This document shows, one piece after another, positions 1 through 12,000 of a stretch of DNA of 64,000 nucleotides. The notes below the pieces were generated by a model. The model was given only the letters and a program-made list of their open reading frames with translations. It had not been told where the DNA came from and did not search any database. The stretch covers positions 5,086,501 through 5,150,500 of the forward strand of contig JAKSXM010000007.1 of NCBI GenBank assembly GCA_022575985.1. The letters run 5' to 3'. The position numbers were made by a program, and so were the translations under genes. This stretch comes from Anagrus nilaparvatae. Taxonomy: Eukaryota > Arthropoda > Insecta > Hymenoptera > Mymaridae. Every line of letters starts with the position of its first letter. The first letter of the stretch is position 1.

Positions 1-764
1 TAAAAGTTCCATGAAAAAAAATGAGTAGAATTTACATTTTTTGATCTGCTAAACACGAACCTGGGGTCTATTTTGAAAAATTCGTGGTCAATTATTTGTT
101 ATTAACAATTTATTGCAAATTTATCCAAAAATCAAAATGTTAAATTTCCTGTAGCTAACATATTTCAAAATTTTGATAAGTCCCTGAATGTATTATACGT
201 ATTTTGATTTTCTAAGCCGAAGTTTTAATTTGAAAAGTTGTAGGATTAATTGTTAAAAAACTATTAAATTGTTTATAAATTTATTACACTAAATAGCATG
301 GCTGGTAACAGGACTATTTCTTATTTATTGAATGAAAAATAAATTACAAGATAATTAAATCTCGTACACTGCAAAAGAATATAAAAAATAGATAGATAAT
401 AGAGTAAATATGTATTATATATACATATTTAATCTGAATTAATTGCCTGTCAACGGTATTCATTCTATTTTATAAGTTTCTGTCAACAATTAAAGTCTTA
501 TTTATGGATAGTCAAAAATAGCTAAAACCTGATTTATGTCTGTCTAAAAATTTAAAAATAATATAAGCCTTGTTTATGGTCTTGGATTCTATTAAAAAGT
601 TGATTCTATATTAGAATAGTATTATGCGTAGATTTTTTATGAAACTCAAAATTAGATATTTCGAGACGCAGTAAGTTAAAAAAATTTATATTCAATTAAG
701 ACGTAACAGTCTCAATGAAGAAAATGAAAGTATGTGCCTATAAATCTCTAAAAAAAATACTTAC
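1..764. other. AT-rich sequence, probably intron of CLN3 copy A
   Basis: I see no coding similarity on either strand. It follows a good donor at 763-764 (minus strand), so it is most likely the start of intron 2 of the CLN3 gene that continues off the left edge. Confidence 0.5.
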
Positions 765-2097
765 TGTATAGAAAATGATAAAAATGGTGCTACTAGTTTG
801 ATAAAAACACTTGGCAAAATGTCAGCCAATAAAATAGCACCAGTGGAAACTGTATTACATGTTCTTGTCTCATTACCAGCTACTTTGCATAAATTTGGAT
901 CATTATTGCTGTCCTGTTATAAAAATGAAATTATTCTTTATTTTATTTCCCATTGCTCTGGGCAGAAAAAATTACAGCTTCATACAAAAATAAGGCTTCT
1001 ACAAATTCGTGATAACACAAAAAGATTTTCTAACGGGCTCCCACATGGCTCGTCCTTTGGAGTCATGCAAGCTTTTGGATGGAATTTTCAAGGGTAAAAC
1101 CAGAGGCCTCGGAAGTTTGTAACTTTACACTTGCGAGAAAAATTATGTTTAAAATTTTCCTCGGGTTTTCTCAACGTGGATTTTTTCGCTTAATATTTTT
1201 GTTAACTATTCTCAAGACAAAACAGTATCATCAGAGAAGAAAATTTGTGCTGGATATTCAGTGGGTGTACCTCACGGAAAAGAGCGGATGAGACTCTTTT
1301 AGTTAAAAAAATAAATAAATAAAAAAGCAATTCATAAAATACGGAATAAAAAGTATAAAATTACCCATATAATAAACAACTGTAAAAAATTTTAATCAAT
1401 TTATAAAACACGATAAATTTTGGATAAATTATATAACTATAAGGATTTATACTATCAATTTAAAATTATCGTTTTACAAATTTATTAAACAGTAAATATT
1501 ATTTTAACTATATCTTTTTTTTTGATAAAATGCCTACCGTATACTGAAATTTATTCTTACGAAATAATTTAAAATATTTTATTAAACGTTTATTTTTTTT
1601 AATGTAATATTCTCGATTTTTAAAAGCACATTAAAAACTAAAATACGATTTGAAAATCGTCAAGTACATTTTATAAAATCATAACCTAATTTAAGGTTTA
1701 ACAAAAGTTTTCTTTTATCATTATTATTTGATTATTTTTTTGTTGAATGATCTCAAAAAAGTTTACTATCATTTGCATAAATTTGTGTTTTAATTTACGA
1801 GTTTTAATTTATCAAAAAATTGAAGTGCATGTTTATTTTTCTCTGTGATCACAGTTATATTTTTAGGCCATAGGTTTATTTAAATACAAAAAAAAATAGG
1901 TTGAAATATATTACCTTAATAGGTGGATGAAGTATATCATGTGCAGCTGTTAACATAACAACGTATCCAAAGTTGTTACACAGCCCAAGGATCCAAAAAG
2001 CTGTTAAATTTCTCCATGCTTTTGATGGATTCACTTGCTTCTTAACACTAGAATTATTTTTTAATGTAACAGTTTCAGCATCTTCGTTGCTTGACAT
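765..2097 (-). CDS. CLN3: CLN3/battenin paralogue A, first two exons (partial)
   Basis: CLN3 is a multi-pass membrane protein of lysosomes and late endosomes; loss of the human gene causes Batten disease. Two exons are visible: 1915-2097 (ATG at 2097, 61 codons, donor at 1913-1914) and 765-913 (149 bp). Exon 1 carries the family signature [16 protein letters not shown] followed by [12 protein letters not shown], which is the first membrane segment. Exon 2 has a luminal stretch with the glycosylation sequon NET, then [14 protein letters not shown]. The first two exons have the same phases as the complete copy at 9,031-14,960, so the two genes are tandem duplicates on one strand. The extreme N-terminus differs between them. 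The remaining exons would lie left of base 1; nothing matching exon 3 is visible in 1-764. Identity is secure. Whether the rest is intact cannot be seen. Confidence 0.85.
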
Positions 2098-4987
2098 GAT
2101 ACTTTGAGCTTCTTGAAATTTTGATTACCTTTAAAGGTAAATATTTCTTTCTTATATTAACCCAAACAAAAATAAAAAATAAATTAATTCTAGCAAAAAT
2201 TTTTTTTTTTTAATTTCTAAATGATAAAATTAAAACATTACACCTAAAGGCAATTTTTTTATAAAATATTTTTAGATTTCGTGACTTCACAGTTTATGCA
2301 CTTGATGACACAGATTAAAAGAAAAAGTGAATGGATCTGCTTCAATTTTTCTAATAAATCTAATCTAACTTGAATCTAAAAAATACCACTGTTCATTCGC
2401 CGGATTCGCCGCTGATTCAATACGCAACGAAATCTCCCCCTCTTAGAGCAACCGAAATGAGATTTTTGTTTACAATTGCTACTATTCTTGATAATTAATT
2501 TCCATTTTTAAATTTAATTCGTCGAATCAGTGTCCCGCCTTTTTTGCTTTATCAAAAAATCATAGAGTGAATCAATTTTCGTGAAAGCTGAAGTGTTTCA
2601 CCTCGCTACGCGTCCGACAAAGATGTGTTTTTATACACACAAAAAAATTGCATACAACCCTTGGCCATATAAATAGAATATACAAAATCGCAGTTATGTG
2701 CAATTTACGTGGATTTCGGTCATTATTTATTTTTCTGGACATTGACAATTACAGAAAGAATTCACGATACAGAAAGTATAAATAAAAAATTATTTCGATG
2801 AAAAATGATAAAATATAAATCAGTATTATGATAAAAAATGCTGTTAAAAAATTTAATCTGGTAATACAGGAAATTATTTATACTAAAAAAATCCGGTTTC
2901 GTCAACCAGAATGTTTTTGTTTTTTTTTTATTTCAGTGTACTTGAAAACGTGTTTGTTTTTTTTTTTTAAACTTATTCTTATATTTTAGTATAAAGGGAA
3001 TCATTAAAGAACTTCTGGTTTTCCACCAACAGCTAAAAGTTACCAAAATTTTTGTGAAATTCGCTTCATTACAACTTTAGCCAATGTTGTGGCACTTAAA
3101 CTTTTTGGACGAAGCCCCCATGAGGTTTGTTTGTCTCCAAAAATTAATCGCTTATAATCGCCTTTTTTTAAATTGTTTTTCGCTACCAAGAAGGGGCAAG
3201 GCAACCCCAATGAGGCTGGTACTCATCCGTTTGCAAAAATCCGTTTGCAAAATAATTCCGTTTTCCGCTAGCGGAATTCTGCTTGTAGCTAGCAGAATTT
3301 TTTATCTCGTCAAACTATTGCAAATGACTTAAAACGTAAAGAAAATTAGAAAAAAATTTGTTTCCTGCTTACTTGGAATATCTGTATATCGGTATCATGA
3401 GATTTGAGAAATTTTTTGAAAAAAGAAAAGAAAAATAGTATATTTACGGCTCGAGTCCAGAAAAATAAAGAATTTGCAAATTAATTAATTTGTTTGCAAA
3501 TTCTTTAACTTGAAAATTAAAGAATTTGCAAATACGATTTGGGTCATTCCTTATTTATGGACGAGGGTCGTATAACATTTTTCTCTATCTGTGGCGAGAA
3601 AACACGTCTTTGCCAGACGCATAGCATCCGGGAAATACGTGCTTTCTCGACGCAGACCAGAAAATGTTTTTTTTTGTACAGTAGCCACGAATAGTATATT
3701 ACGACCCATGGCCAGAAAAATAAAGAATGGCCCAAATCGCACGTAAATTACCTTCCGAGGCGAAGTCGAGGATGGTAAACTGCGATTCGGGACATTCTTT
3801 TTTTATGGCCCAGGATTTTATACGATTTTGCTGCATCAGTGGCGAGAAAACACGTGTTTGCCGGACGCGCAGCGGCCGGGAAATACGTGCTTTCTTGCCA
3901 CGGACCAGAAAATTACAATTTCCTGGCCGCTGCGTGGCCATGGAAATTGAATTTTCTCGCTACTGTCGTAAAAAAATTTAAAACAACCCTTGTCCATAAA
4001 TAAAGAATGTCCCAATTCGCAGTTCACCATCCTCGGCTTCACCTCGGAAGGTTTTTACGTGCGATTTCGGCCATTCTTTACTTTTCTGGACACGAGCCAT
4101 AAATATACTATTTTTAAATTTTCTTTACGTTTCAAGTCATTTGCAATTTTTTTTCAGTGTATTTATGCTACAATATTAATAACTTTCTGAAATACAATTT
4201 GCACTCAGTAGAAAACAGTGTTCAATTTTTCAAAAAAAATGAAAATAAGCGATATATATTTACAAACAACGGGTTTTTCATCCAGATGCAACCACAATCA
4301 TATTATATAACTGAACTTCATTCATTCAACAGGTTTATAGATAAGTCACGTGTGCACTATGTATTTAAAATAAAATTGAAAAATAAATAAAATAAATTAA
4401 TTTTTTTATTATTTCATATAAATTGATAAAAGTTAGATTTAATTATTATGAGATATAATTTTATGATTTCTATTAAACGTTATTGTAAAAAAAATAAAAT
4501 GAAAAAATTTGATGTTTAATCATAATTGTTTTAAAATAATACTCACATAAAATATTAATCCGAGTATTAATCTTAACACCTCATGTGCGATAACTCATCT
4601 GATAATAATATTATAAAACTTAATAAAATTTGAAATAAAATAGACTGGATAAGCCTATACTTGCCACTGTCTCTCCTGTAAATTAGTTACTTAATTCATT
4701 GCGCGGAGAGAAAGGCTGTAGTATTAAAAGATTAAATTAAAGTAAATTCAATAGATTTTTATATATGGTTGATTTGCAATTTTTTTGCAATAATTTATTT
4801 CTAAGATTACCAAAATTATAAGCCGTAAGCTCCATAGGCAAAAAACTTTAGACATCACTAGTGTGAACATAGATCACTCATGCCCAGCCTAAAATTTTAC
4901 GCCCTTGATACTTAATATACTATTTCTATCTCATTTGATAATTTACTAGAAAAAAAATTTTTTATCAAATTTTCTGTAAGTTTTATA
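2098..4987. other. Intergenic region between the CLN3 copies, repeat-bearing
   Basis: No gene is recognised. 2,390-2,470, just upstream of CLN3 copy A, is less AT-rich and may be its promoter. 3,540-4,107 is a fold-back repeat listed separately. The rest is AT-rich simple sequence. Confidence 0.5.
3540..4107. repeat. Fold-back non-autonomous element of a dispersed family
   Basis: A segment around 3,760-3,800 recurs inverted near 4,015-4,060 (core CCATCCTCGGCTTC). The same region has two diverged direct copies of a unit containing GGCGAGAAAACACGT (near 3,590 and 3,841), each followed by GGGAAATACGTGCTTTC. Related sequence occurs at about 21,955-22,090, 28,130-28,230 and 43,300-43,480, so this is a multi-copy family. 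It has no convincing ORF: the short open frames here are palindrome artefacts. Confidence 0.6.
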
Positions 4988-5910
4988 AAAGAGCATCCCG
5001 GAATAAGAAGCGATTTCGGCCCCGGCATGAAATCAAAAAAACCTTTTTACACTTGAAAGTACTCATAAAAAAAACATTTCTCCCGTTGGAATTTTTACCC
5101 CAGCTGCCCTCTGTTGGGCTAGGGGGGCAAAAGTGTTTAAAAAAATTTTTTTATTTTCAAAAATTCATATCTCTGGATCCAGAAAACGAAAAGTGGTCTA
5201 CAAGGTCTCAAAAAATTGGGCTTTCTATGCACTTTAATTTTATATATAAAAAAAAATTTTTTGAGACACGTAAGCCACCTTAAAATTAAAAAAACGAAAA
5301 ACTTTAGTTCAAATTTTATCTTTGAAGTTAATTTTCTCTGCCACAAAGATTTACTCATCCCTAAAAAATTTATATGTTTTTTGTCACACATGAAGTTGCA
5401 GAATGAAACCGGTTTTAACTAGATTCCAACGTACAATTTTTTAAAAAAGCCGAAAAACCGATGGTTTTTTTATTTTTTAACTGATTTTCTGGGTTTTTAA
5501 GCTCAAATTTTTATTTAACTCTAAACATATACTCTTATATGCAAATTTTATGATTGTAAATAATATAAAAACTTAAAAATTTTCTATTAGCATCGGTTTC
5601 AACAGGATCCCAATATATCAGAACTCAAAAATACAGATAAACTATTGATTTTTAGCATTTTTTTGCAGATATCCAGAGTTTCTAAGAAGAAATAACTTTA
5701 TTTATATAATGAGAACTTATATGCAAAAATTTTGTGCATTAAATTTACATAAAAATCAAAAATCTTTCAATTGAAATCGGTTTTAACAAGTTTTCAGCGT
5801 AGAAATCGATAAAAGATATAAAAAACCGCTAAAATTTTGTTACCTTTTTTTGCTAATATTTTTGAGGTTTCTTAATAAGAATAAGGGTTTTTATGCAAGC
5901 ATTTACTCAT
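4988..5910. repeat. Left arm of 2.9-kb fold-back structure
   Basis: This ~920-bp arm is repeated as a near-identical reverse complement at 6,976-7,900. The outer ends share AAAGAGCATCCCGG and the inner ends share ATGCAAGCATTTACTCATA. Only scattered substitutions and small indels separate the arms, so they arose or were homogenised recently. An 84-residue open frame appears in both arms in opposite directions; I treat it as non-coding. Confidence 0.85.
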
Positions 5911-6302
5911 ATTTTCGTGCAGGATTGTGCCTGTGTGTTTATTTGTGAGAAGATGTTCGGCATAATTGGATGTCAGAACTTTTTGATTTGGGCCTTGTAT
6001 GTGTTTTGTAAATCTTTTGAAAAAAGTGCGCCCTGTTTGTCCTCTATATATGCTGTCACAATGGTTGCATTCTAGTTTGTAAATACCACTTTTAAATTCC
6101 AATTTTTTGGGAGTTCTAAATCTTAATATGTTTTTGATGTTGTTATCCGTTTTGAAGGCTACTTCCATGTTTAGTTTTTTGAAAACTTCTACTAAGATTT
6201 GATTGGTGATATTTCCGTATGTAGTTGATAAGTACTTGAGGTTGTCCTTTGGTAAGAGTTGATGCTTTTTCTTTATTTGTTGTTTATAAATATGAAGAGA
6301 CG
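5872..6302 (-). mobile_element. Penelope-like element fragment (GIY-YIG endonuclease)
   Basis: Penelope-like retroelements encode a reverse transcriptase followed by a GIY-YIG endonuclease. The minus-strand frame reads through a linker (LKYLSTTYGN, then KKLNMEVAFK) into a GIY-YIG core: SGIYKLECNHCDSIYRGQTG, then R and FTKHI. The CxxC pair and the second motif (usually YIGQTGR, here YRGQTGR) are typical of the Penelope class. The frame is open through 6168-5872 and can be read back to about 6302. No reverse transcriptase is seen, so this is a 5'-truncated copy. Its 3' end runs into the left arm of the fold-back and it fills part of the ~1-kb space between the two arms. Confidence 0.75.
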
Positions 6303-6975
6303 GGATTGCCTATTAAATTGTTATAAACAAATAAATGGCGAAATATCTCTTTTTGGGTTTAAAGTTTATTCAAACCCTCAAGTTAATAAGCTGAAGAAAT
6401 ATGAAAGTTAGTTTAGGAAAAAATTAAATTATAAAAAGTATTAAGAATTAAATATTTTAATTTATTTACCTTGTATTTTGTTGTATACAAATTTGAAAAG
6501 AAATGAAAAAGAATTTATAAACAATAAAAGAATGACTTATAAAAAATTAAAGAATTTGAATAGAATAAAATTGTATTTTGAAAAATAGGAAAAGACTCTG
6601 GATGAGCTTTAGAATAACACAGAATGAACTTGAGAAAAAGACTGAGCTTTTAACCCCGCTAGCGAGCTTTTTTATATCAAATCTAGCTCGTTGATTCCAC
6701 GAACAGCAAATTTTGATACCGCGAAGGACTTTAATAATAGACCAGAAAAAGTTTTGCGTCGAGTTTTAAGCATCGAAAAAAAATATCATTGAGTTTTAAA
6801 AAAAAATATTATAAAAATTATTTTATGGACGTTCGGACATTACAAATAAGTTTATCGATTATTGAACTTTTATATCCATTGGCAACAGCTATTTATTAAA
6901 CATTTTCACCTTAGGTTTTAATGGAATCGGTTTGCGTAATATTTTAATAGTTCAACAGATAGGTTAAAGTATGAA

Positions 6976-7900
6976 GTATGAGTAAATGCTTGCATAAAAA
7001 CCCTTATTCTTATTAAGAAACCTCAAAAATATTAGCAAAAAATGGTAACAAAATTTTAGCGGTTTTTTATATCTTTTATCGATTTCTACGCTGAAAACTT
7101 GTTAAAATCGATTTCAATTGAAAGATTTTTGATTTTTATGTAAATTTAATGCATAAAATTTTTGCATATAAGTCCTCATTATATAAAGAAAGTTATTTCT
7201 TCTTAGAAACTCTGGATATCTGCAAAAAAATGCTAAAAATCAATAGTTTATCTGTATTTTTGAGTTCTGATATATTGGGATCCTGTTGAAACCGATGCTA
7301 ATAGAAAATTTTTAAGTTTTTATATTATTTACAATTATATAATTTGCATATAAGAGTATATGTTTAGAGTTAAATAAAAATTTGAGATTAAAAACCCAGA
7401 AAATCAGTTAAAAAATAAAAAAACCATCGGTTTTTCGGCTTTTTTAAAAAATTGTACGTTGGAATCTAGTTAAAACCGGTTTCATTCTGCAACTTCATGT
7501 GTGACAAAAAACATATAAATTTTTTAGGGATGAGTAAATCTTTGTGGCAGAGAAAATTAACTTCAAAGATAAAATTTGAACTAAAGTTTTTCGTTTTTTT
7601 AATTTTAAGGTGGCTTACGTGTCTCAAAAAATTTTTTTACATATATAAAATTAAAGTGCATAGAAAGCCCAATTTTTTGAGACCTTGTAGACCACTTTTC
7701 GTTTTCTGGATCCAGAGATATGAATTTTTGAAAATAAAAAAATTTTTTTAAACACTTTTGCCCCCCTAGCCCAACAGAGGGCAGCTGGGGTAAAAATTCC
7801 AACGGGAAAAATGTTTTTTTTATGAGTACTTTCAAGTGTAAAAAGGTTTTTTTGATTTCATGCCGGGGCCGAAATCGCTTCTTATTCCGGGATGCTCTTT
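6976..7900. repeat. Right arm of 2.9-kb fold-back structure
   Basis: Reverse-complement partner of 4988-5910. The arm ends at GATGCTCTTT (7891-7900), after which similarity to the left flank stops. The spacer between the arms (5911-6975) carries the Penelope-like fragment. Confidence 0.85.
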
Positions 7901-9030
7901 GGCACAATTACAAAAAAAACATTTTTTTTACACGGCCAGAATTCCGTTTGCATCCGATTGTAAAATAAATACTTTTACATAAAAAATTTAATAAAATTTT
8001 TTATTCATATAATCTATTTTTTAAAAACTTATTACAAAATTAATATTTTTCTTTAAAAATACAATTTTATTCTACATTTTTTGTTCATAAATATTTACAT
8101 TAAAACGTCCTTTTTTCGACGTTATTCATTTAAATTAGTTAAGTTTTTAACTAATCGCGTAAATTACAAATTTTAATACTGTTACATTCACTGCTTCTTC
8201 AATTCAAAAAAAATTTTATATTTAATTTATAAATCGTAAAACTTTAAAAATTTTTGTCGAATTTCAAGCAAACACTTATGAAGCCACATAATAACGCTTG
8301 TTATCAGAATTTTTACGTAAATTTCTTTAGAACCTTATCATTAACCTAAATAATACAATTTAAAAAAATTTTTAAATTTAAGAAAATCTTTAAAATTTAG
8401 AATTTACATTAGCTTATTAATAAATAACAAAGCATAAGAATTTATTAAAAAAATTATTTACATTTTTGCCTTATAAAATTTTTCTGATCTTTATGTAATT
8501 TCCTAAACAAAAATGTAGGAAGTTGTAACATGAATGATTGCATTTGAGTATAACAAAAGGTATAACATCATTTTCAGAGAATTGAAAATTAATTCATTTT
8601 TTATATCAAGGATTCCTATAATAACTTAAAATACAGTTTAAAAATATAAAATTCAGACACTTTTAACGGTATTTGCTAAAACATTGTAAAAATAGCTACT
8701 TTTTAAACAAGGGACAAAATATAAACGAGCGAGTGCAAGCAGCTTGCAAAAGTCGAACTCCATATTTTGTCCCAAAACCTTTTGATTATGTCAGTTCTAG
8801 CGCCAAAAAAGAATAATGAAGTTCTCGAATAAATTTAATTAATTTTTTGACTATAAATTTAAGTGTCGAGCTTGCAAGAACCTTATAACAAATATTAATA
8901 TAAGATTTTGAGTAGAAGGTTCCATTCATTTTTTTAGGGATCTTGAAATTTTTACCTTATGAAGGTAAAAATTCACTATAAAATTTTTTATCATTTATGC
9001 TGAAACTTAATACGTTCCACTTATTAACAA
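7901..9030. other. Intergenic, downstream of CLN3 copy B
   Basis: AT-rich with no coding similarity. It contains one short palindromic element (8711-8773) and presumably the 3' UTR of CLN3 copy B. Confidence 0.5.
8711..8773. repeat. 63-bp palindromic mini-element
   Basis: The ends are GGGACAAAATAT and its reverse complement, with an inner palindrome GCAAGCAGCTTGC. A related half-copy with the same GGGACAAAATATGG start and GTTCGAC is at 30,606-30,650, so it is dispersed. Confidence 0.5.
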
Positions 9031-12000
9031 CTATGTTCCTAATCTTCGAGGTAGAGGCAATTGACAAATATAATTGTGTATCGGCATAGATACCCATCCA
9101 GCAAGAGATATTCCAAAGCAATCTGACATTGAAACGATACCTAACGAAGCTTCTCTTTCTTCTAATGGAATCTAAACAATTTTTATAAAAAAATATAGAT
9201 AAAATACTCCTTGAATTATTTTTTACACGTACCTCTTTTGACATTTTGTAAAAAGTGTTGACATAAGCAGCACCTCCTAATAATCCTTCCCATAAAACTA
9301 TTGCAAATACAATCCAAATATATGGTATATAAAAGTACAATACTTCGAATTGTAAAACAAAAACGTTTACAAGCTGAAAAAGTGAGTTTTTAATTTTATA
9401 GAACCTAATTTTAATTTTAATTTTATTGAATTTTTTAACTTACCTGAAGGAAAGTCATAGCCCAAAGATTATTTACGGTTATGAAATTGACAGATGATCG
9501 AGACAAGAAAACTCCTATTCGATAAACTAACTGAAACCAGTGATACTGTTGATCATGGCACATCCCAATATCACGATACTCAATAAGTTCGTACTAAAAA
9601 AAAACATGATAATTAATTACTCACCTTTTCGGTTTTAGAGCCGAGTCGTAGAAAAGTTTGTGCAATTTATAATTGATATTTTAATTTTTTTTCAATTAGG
9701 AACCCTTTAAATTATAAGAACTTTTTAAGAATGTTATTGAAGTATTGAAAATTTAACATATGAAAATATACAATTTTTTCAGTTCAAAATTTCAAGCTCA
9801 AAATCAACCGATCTACTTTTTTAAACTGTTTAAGGACGCTTTGACCAATGAATTCCCCAATTAAGACATACAGGTTGTTAGAGAAAAGCTTAAGGAATCG
9901 AATGGAATGGGTCTTATAGTCGATTGTCGTGCAAAATTTTGAGATGTAAGGGTACAAAGATAAGTAAATATTGCATTAGTCTTATGAGAAAAATTCCGGA
10001 AGTTAATTATTATTTTCCTATCAAATCGCGAATTCCCCAATGCAAATAGTGATAAATTAAAAGTTCAAAGTCCGAAAAATTTATTGGTAATTCTCGAATA
10101 TGAGGTATAAGTGTGAACTTGCCATATAGTTTATTTATTACAAAGCGCGCGTTCGAAGGTTTATAGATAGTAATAGTATAGGCCAAGAGCATGGTTTTAT
10201 TTGTGATTTTTTTTGAAAGCATGTCCATGGAATTTTTCGGCGGTAATTTTAGTTTTTGGGGTGGCTGATTCCAAATCCGAAGTCCGTTTTGATCTAACGC
10301 CGTCCAATTTTACGTATTGCCCATTTTAGGTCATTTTTAACGTTTTTTTTTTGCAATTTTTTGCTAAAATTTTTAATATATTACCATTTTTCTCACACTA
10401 CACTTATGTTTTTTGGGTCTTTATACCTAATTATCATATATACTCATACAAAAAAAATGGTAGCCCATAATAGGGATTCTTAGGCTATTCTTCACGCTTT
10501 TGGGCTACTTTTAGCTATTTTTATGAAATAATACCAATTTTTGTCTACAGCTTCTGGTTTTTGAGTATTTTAAGGTAATTAAATACGAATATTATTTTTA
10601 ATTTATCTAAACACGGTGAAGTAGCCCATAATAGGCACTTATAAGCTGTTTTTAACGTTTTTGGGATAATTTAGTTAATTAGCCCAAAAAGCGTGAAAAA
10701 TAGCCTAAGATGGGCTATTATGGGCTATTATAGGCTACCATTTTTTTTTTGTATGAGTAGATATGATAATTAGGTATAGAGACCCAAAAAACATTAGTGT
10801 AGTGTAATAAAAATGGTAATATATTAAAAATTTTAACAAAAAATGGCAAAAAAGCGTTAAAAATGACCTAAAATGGGCAATTACGCAAAATTGGACCACG
10901 TGAGGTCAAAACGGACTTCGGATTTGGAATCAGCGACCCCAATAACTAAAATTACCATTGAAAAATTCCATGGACATGCTTTTAAAAAAAAATCGCAAAT
11001 AAAACCATGCTCCAGGCCTATACTATAAATAAAAACACAAATTAATATTATTAATTAATTTGTGATTAATAATTTATTTATTCGGTAATAATTTATTATT
11101 TTAAAATAAATTTTTTTTGTAAAATAATGTGTAAACTGCATTTAATGAAAAATATATTAATATTTATTTGTTAAACATATACACGGAAGTTTAAACTTGA
11201 GTTTTAAATTTGTTCTTCATGCAGAAGTACTACGCGATTAAAAAACAATGTAATATATAAAATGTAAACTAATAAAATTCAAGGTATTTATCATTAAATT
11301 TGTGAATAATATTTAAAAAATTAATTTTTAGAATTGATAAAGTATTTTTGGTATCATTTAAGTAGTTAAATTAATTCTGAAAAATTTATTCGATTATTAT
11401 TTTTTTTATCACTCAACGACTTGGTATTCATGGTCAGAGCGTCGTTAAATAGATTTTTGGACCCCGGAATTAAATTATAGTGAAAAAATTTTTTCATTAA
11501 ATACGTTATATAGTTTGTATAGGTAGAGTTAAAATAAGAAAATTTTGAGCTAATCCTAAAAAAACGTTGAAAAAACGAAAGTTACTGCCGAAAATGAATA
11601 ATTGGACCTAATTAAAATAATAATCCCTTTAATTTTCAGGTTATTCACTTACCAATCCCTGATTGATAAAATATTCCAAGAAATAAATTAAAAAGAGAGG
11701 TATCATGTATTTTAATAATCCAGGCACAAGAGAAATTTTCTTTTTGAAAATCATTTCAGGGGCTTTAATTATCTGTTCCTGATTTCCAATTTTATCTGTA
11801 ATTACAGTTGATAATATTTCAGGTTCTGGGTGACGTAATAATAACCAGAAAGTAAGTGCTTGGATTATTGGTACTGATAACATTATCAAAAGTGTTGTTT
11901 TAGAACTTAAAAATATTTTTAACCCAGCATATGATAGAGCACCAAAGACTCCTGCACCACCAGTTCCAGACGACCAAGTTGATATTGTATTTCTAAAAAC

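Noticed and set aside
5137..7751. 84-residue ORF present twice
   Set aside because: It lies in the two inverted arms and is duplicated with them; no similarity and a low-complexity composition.
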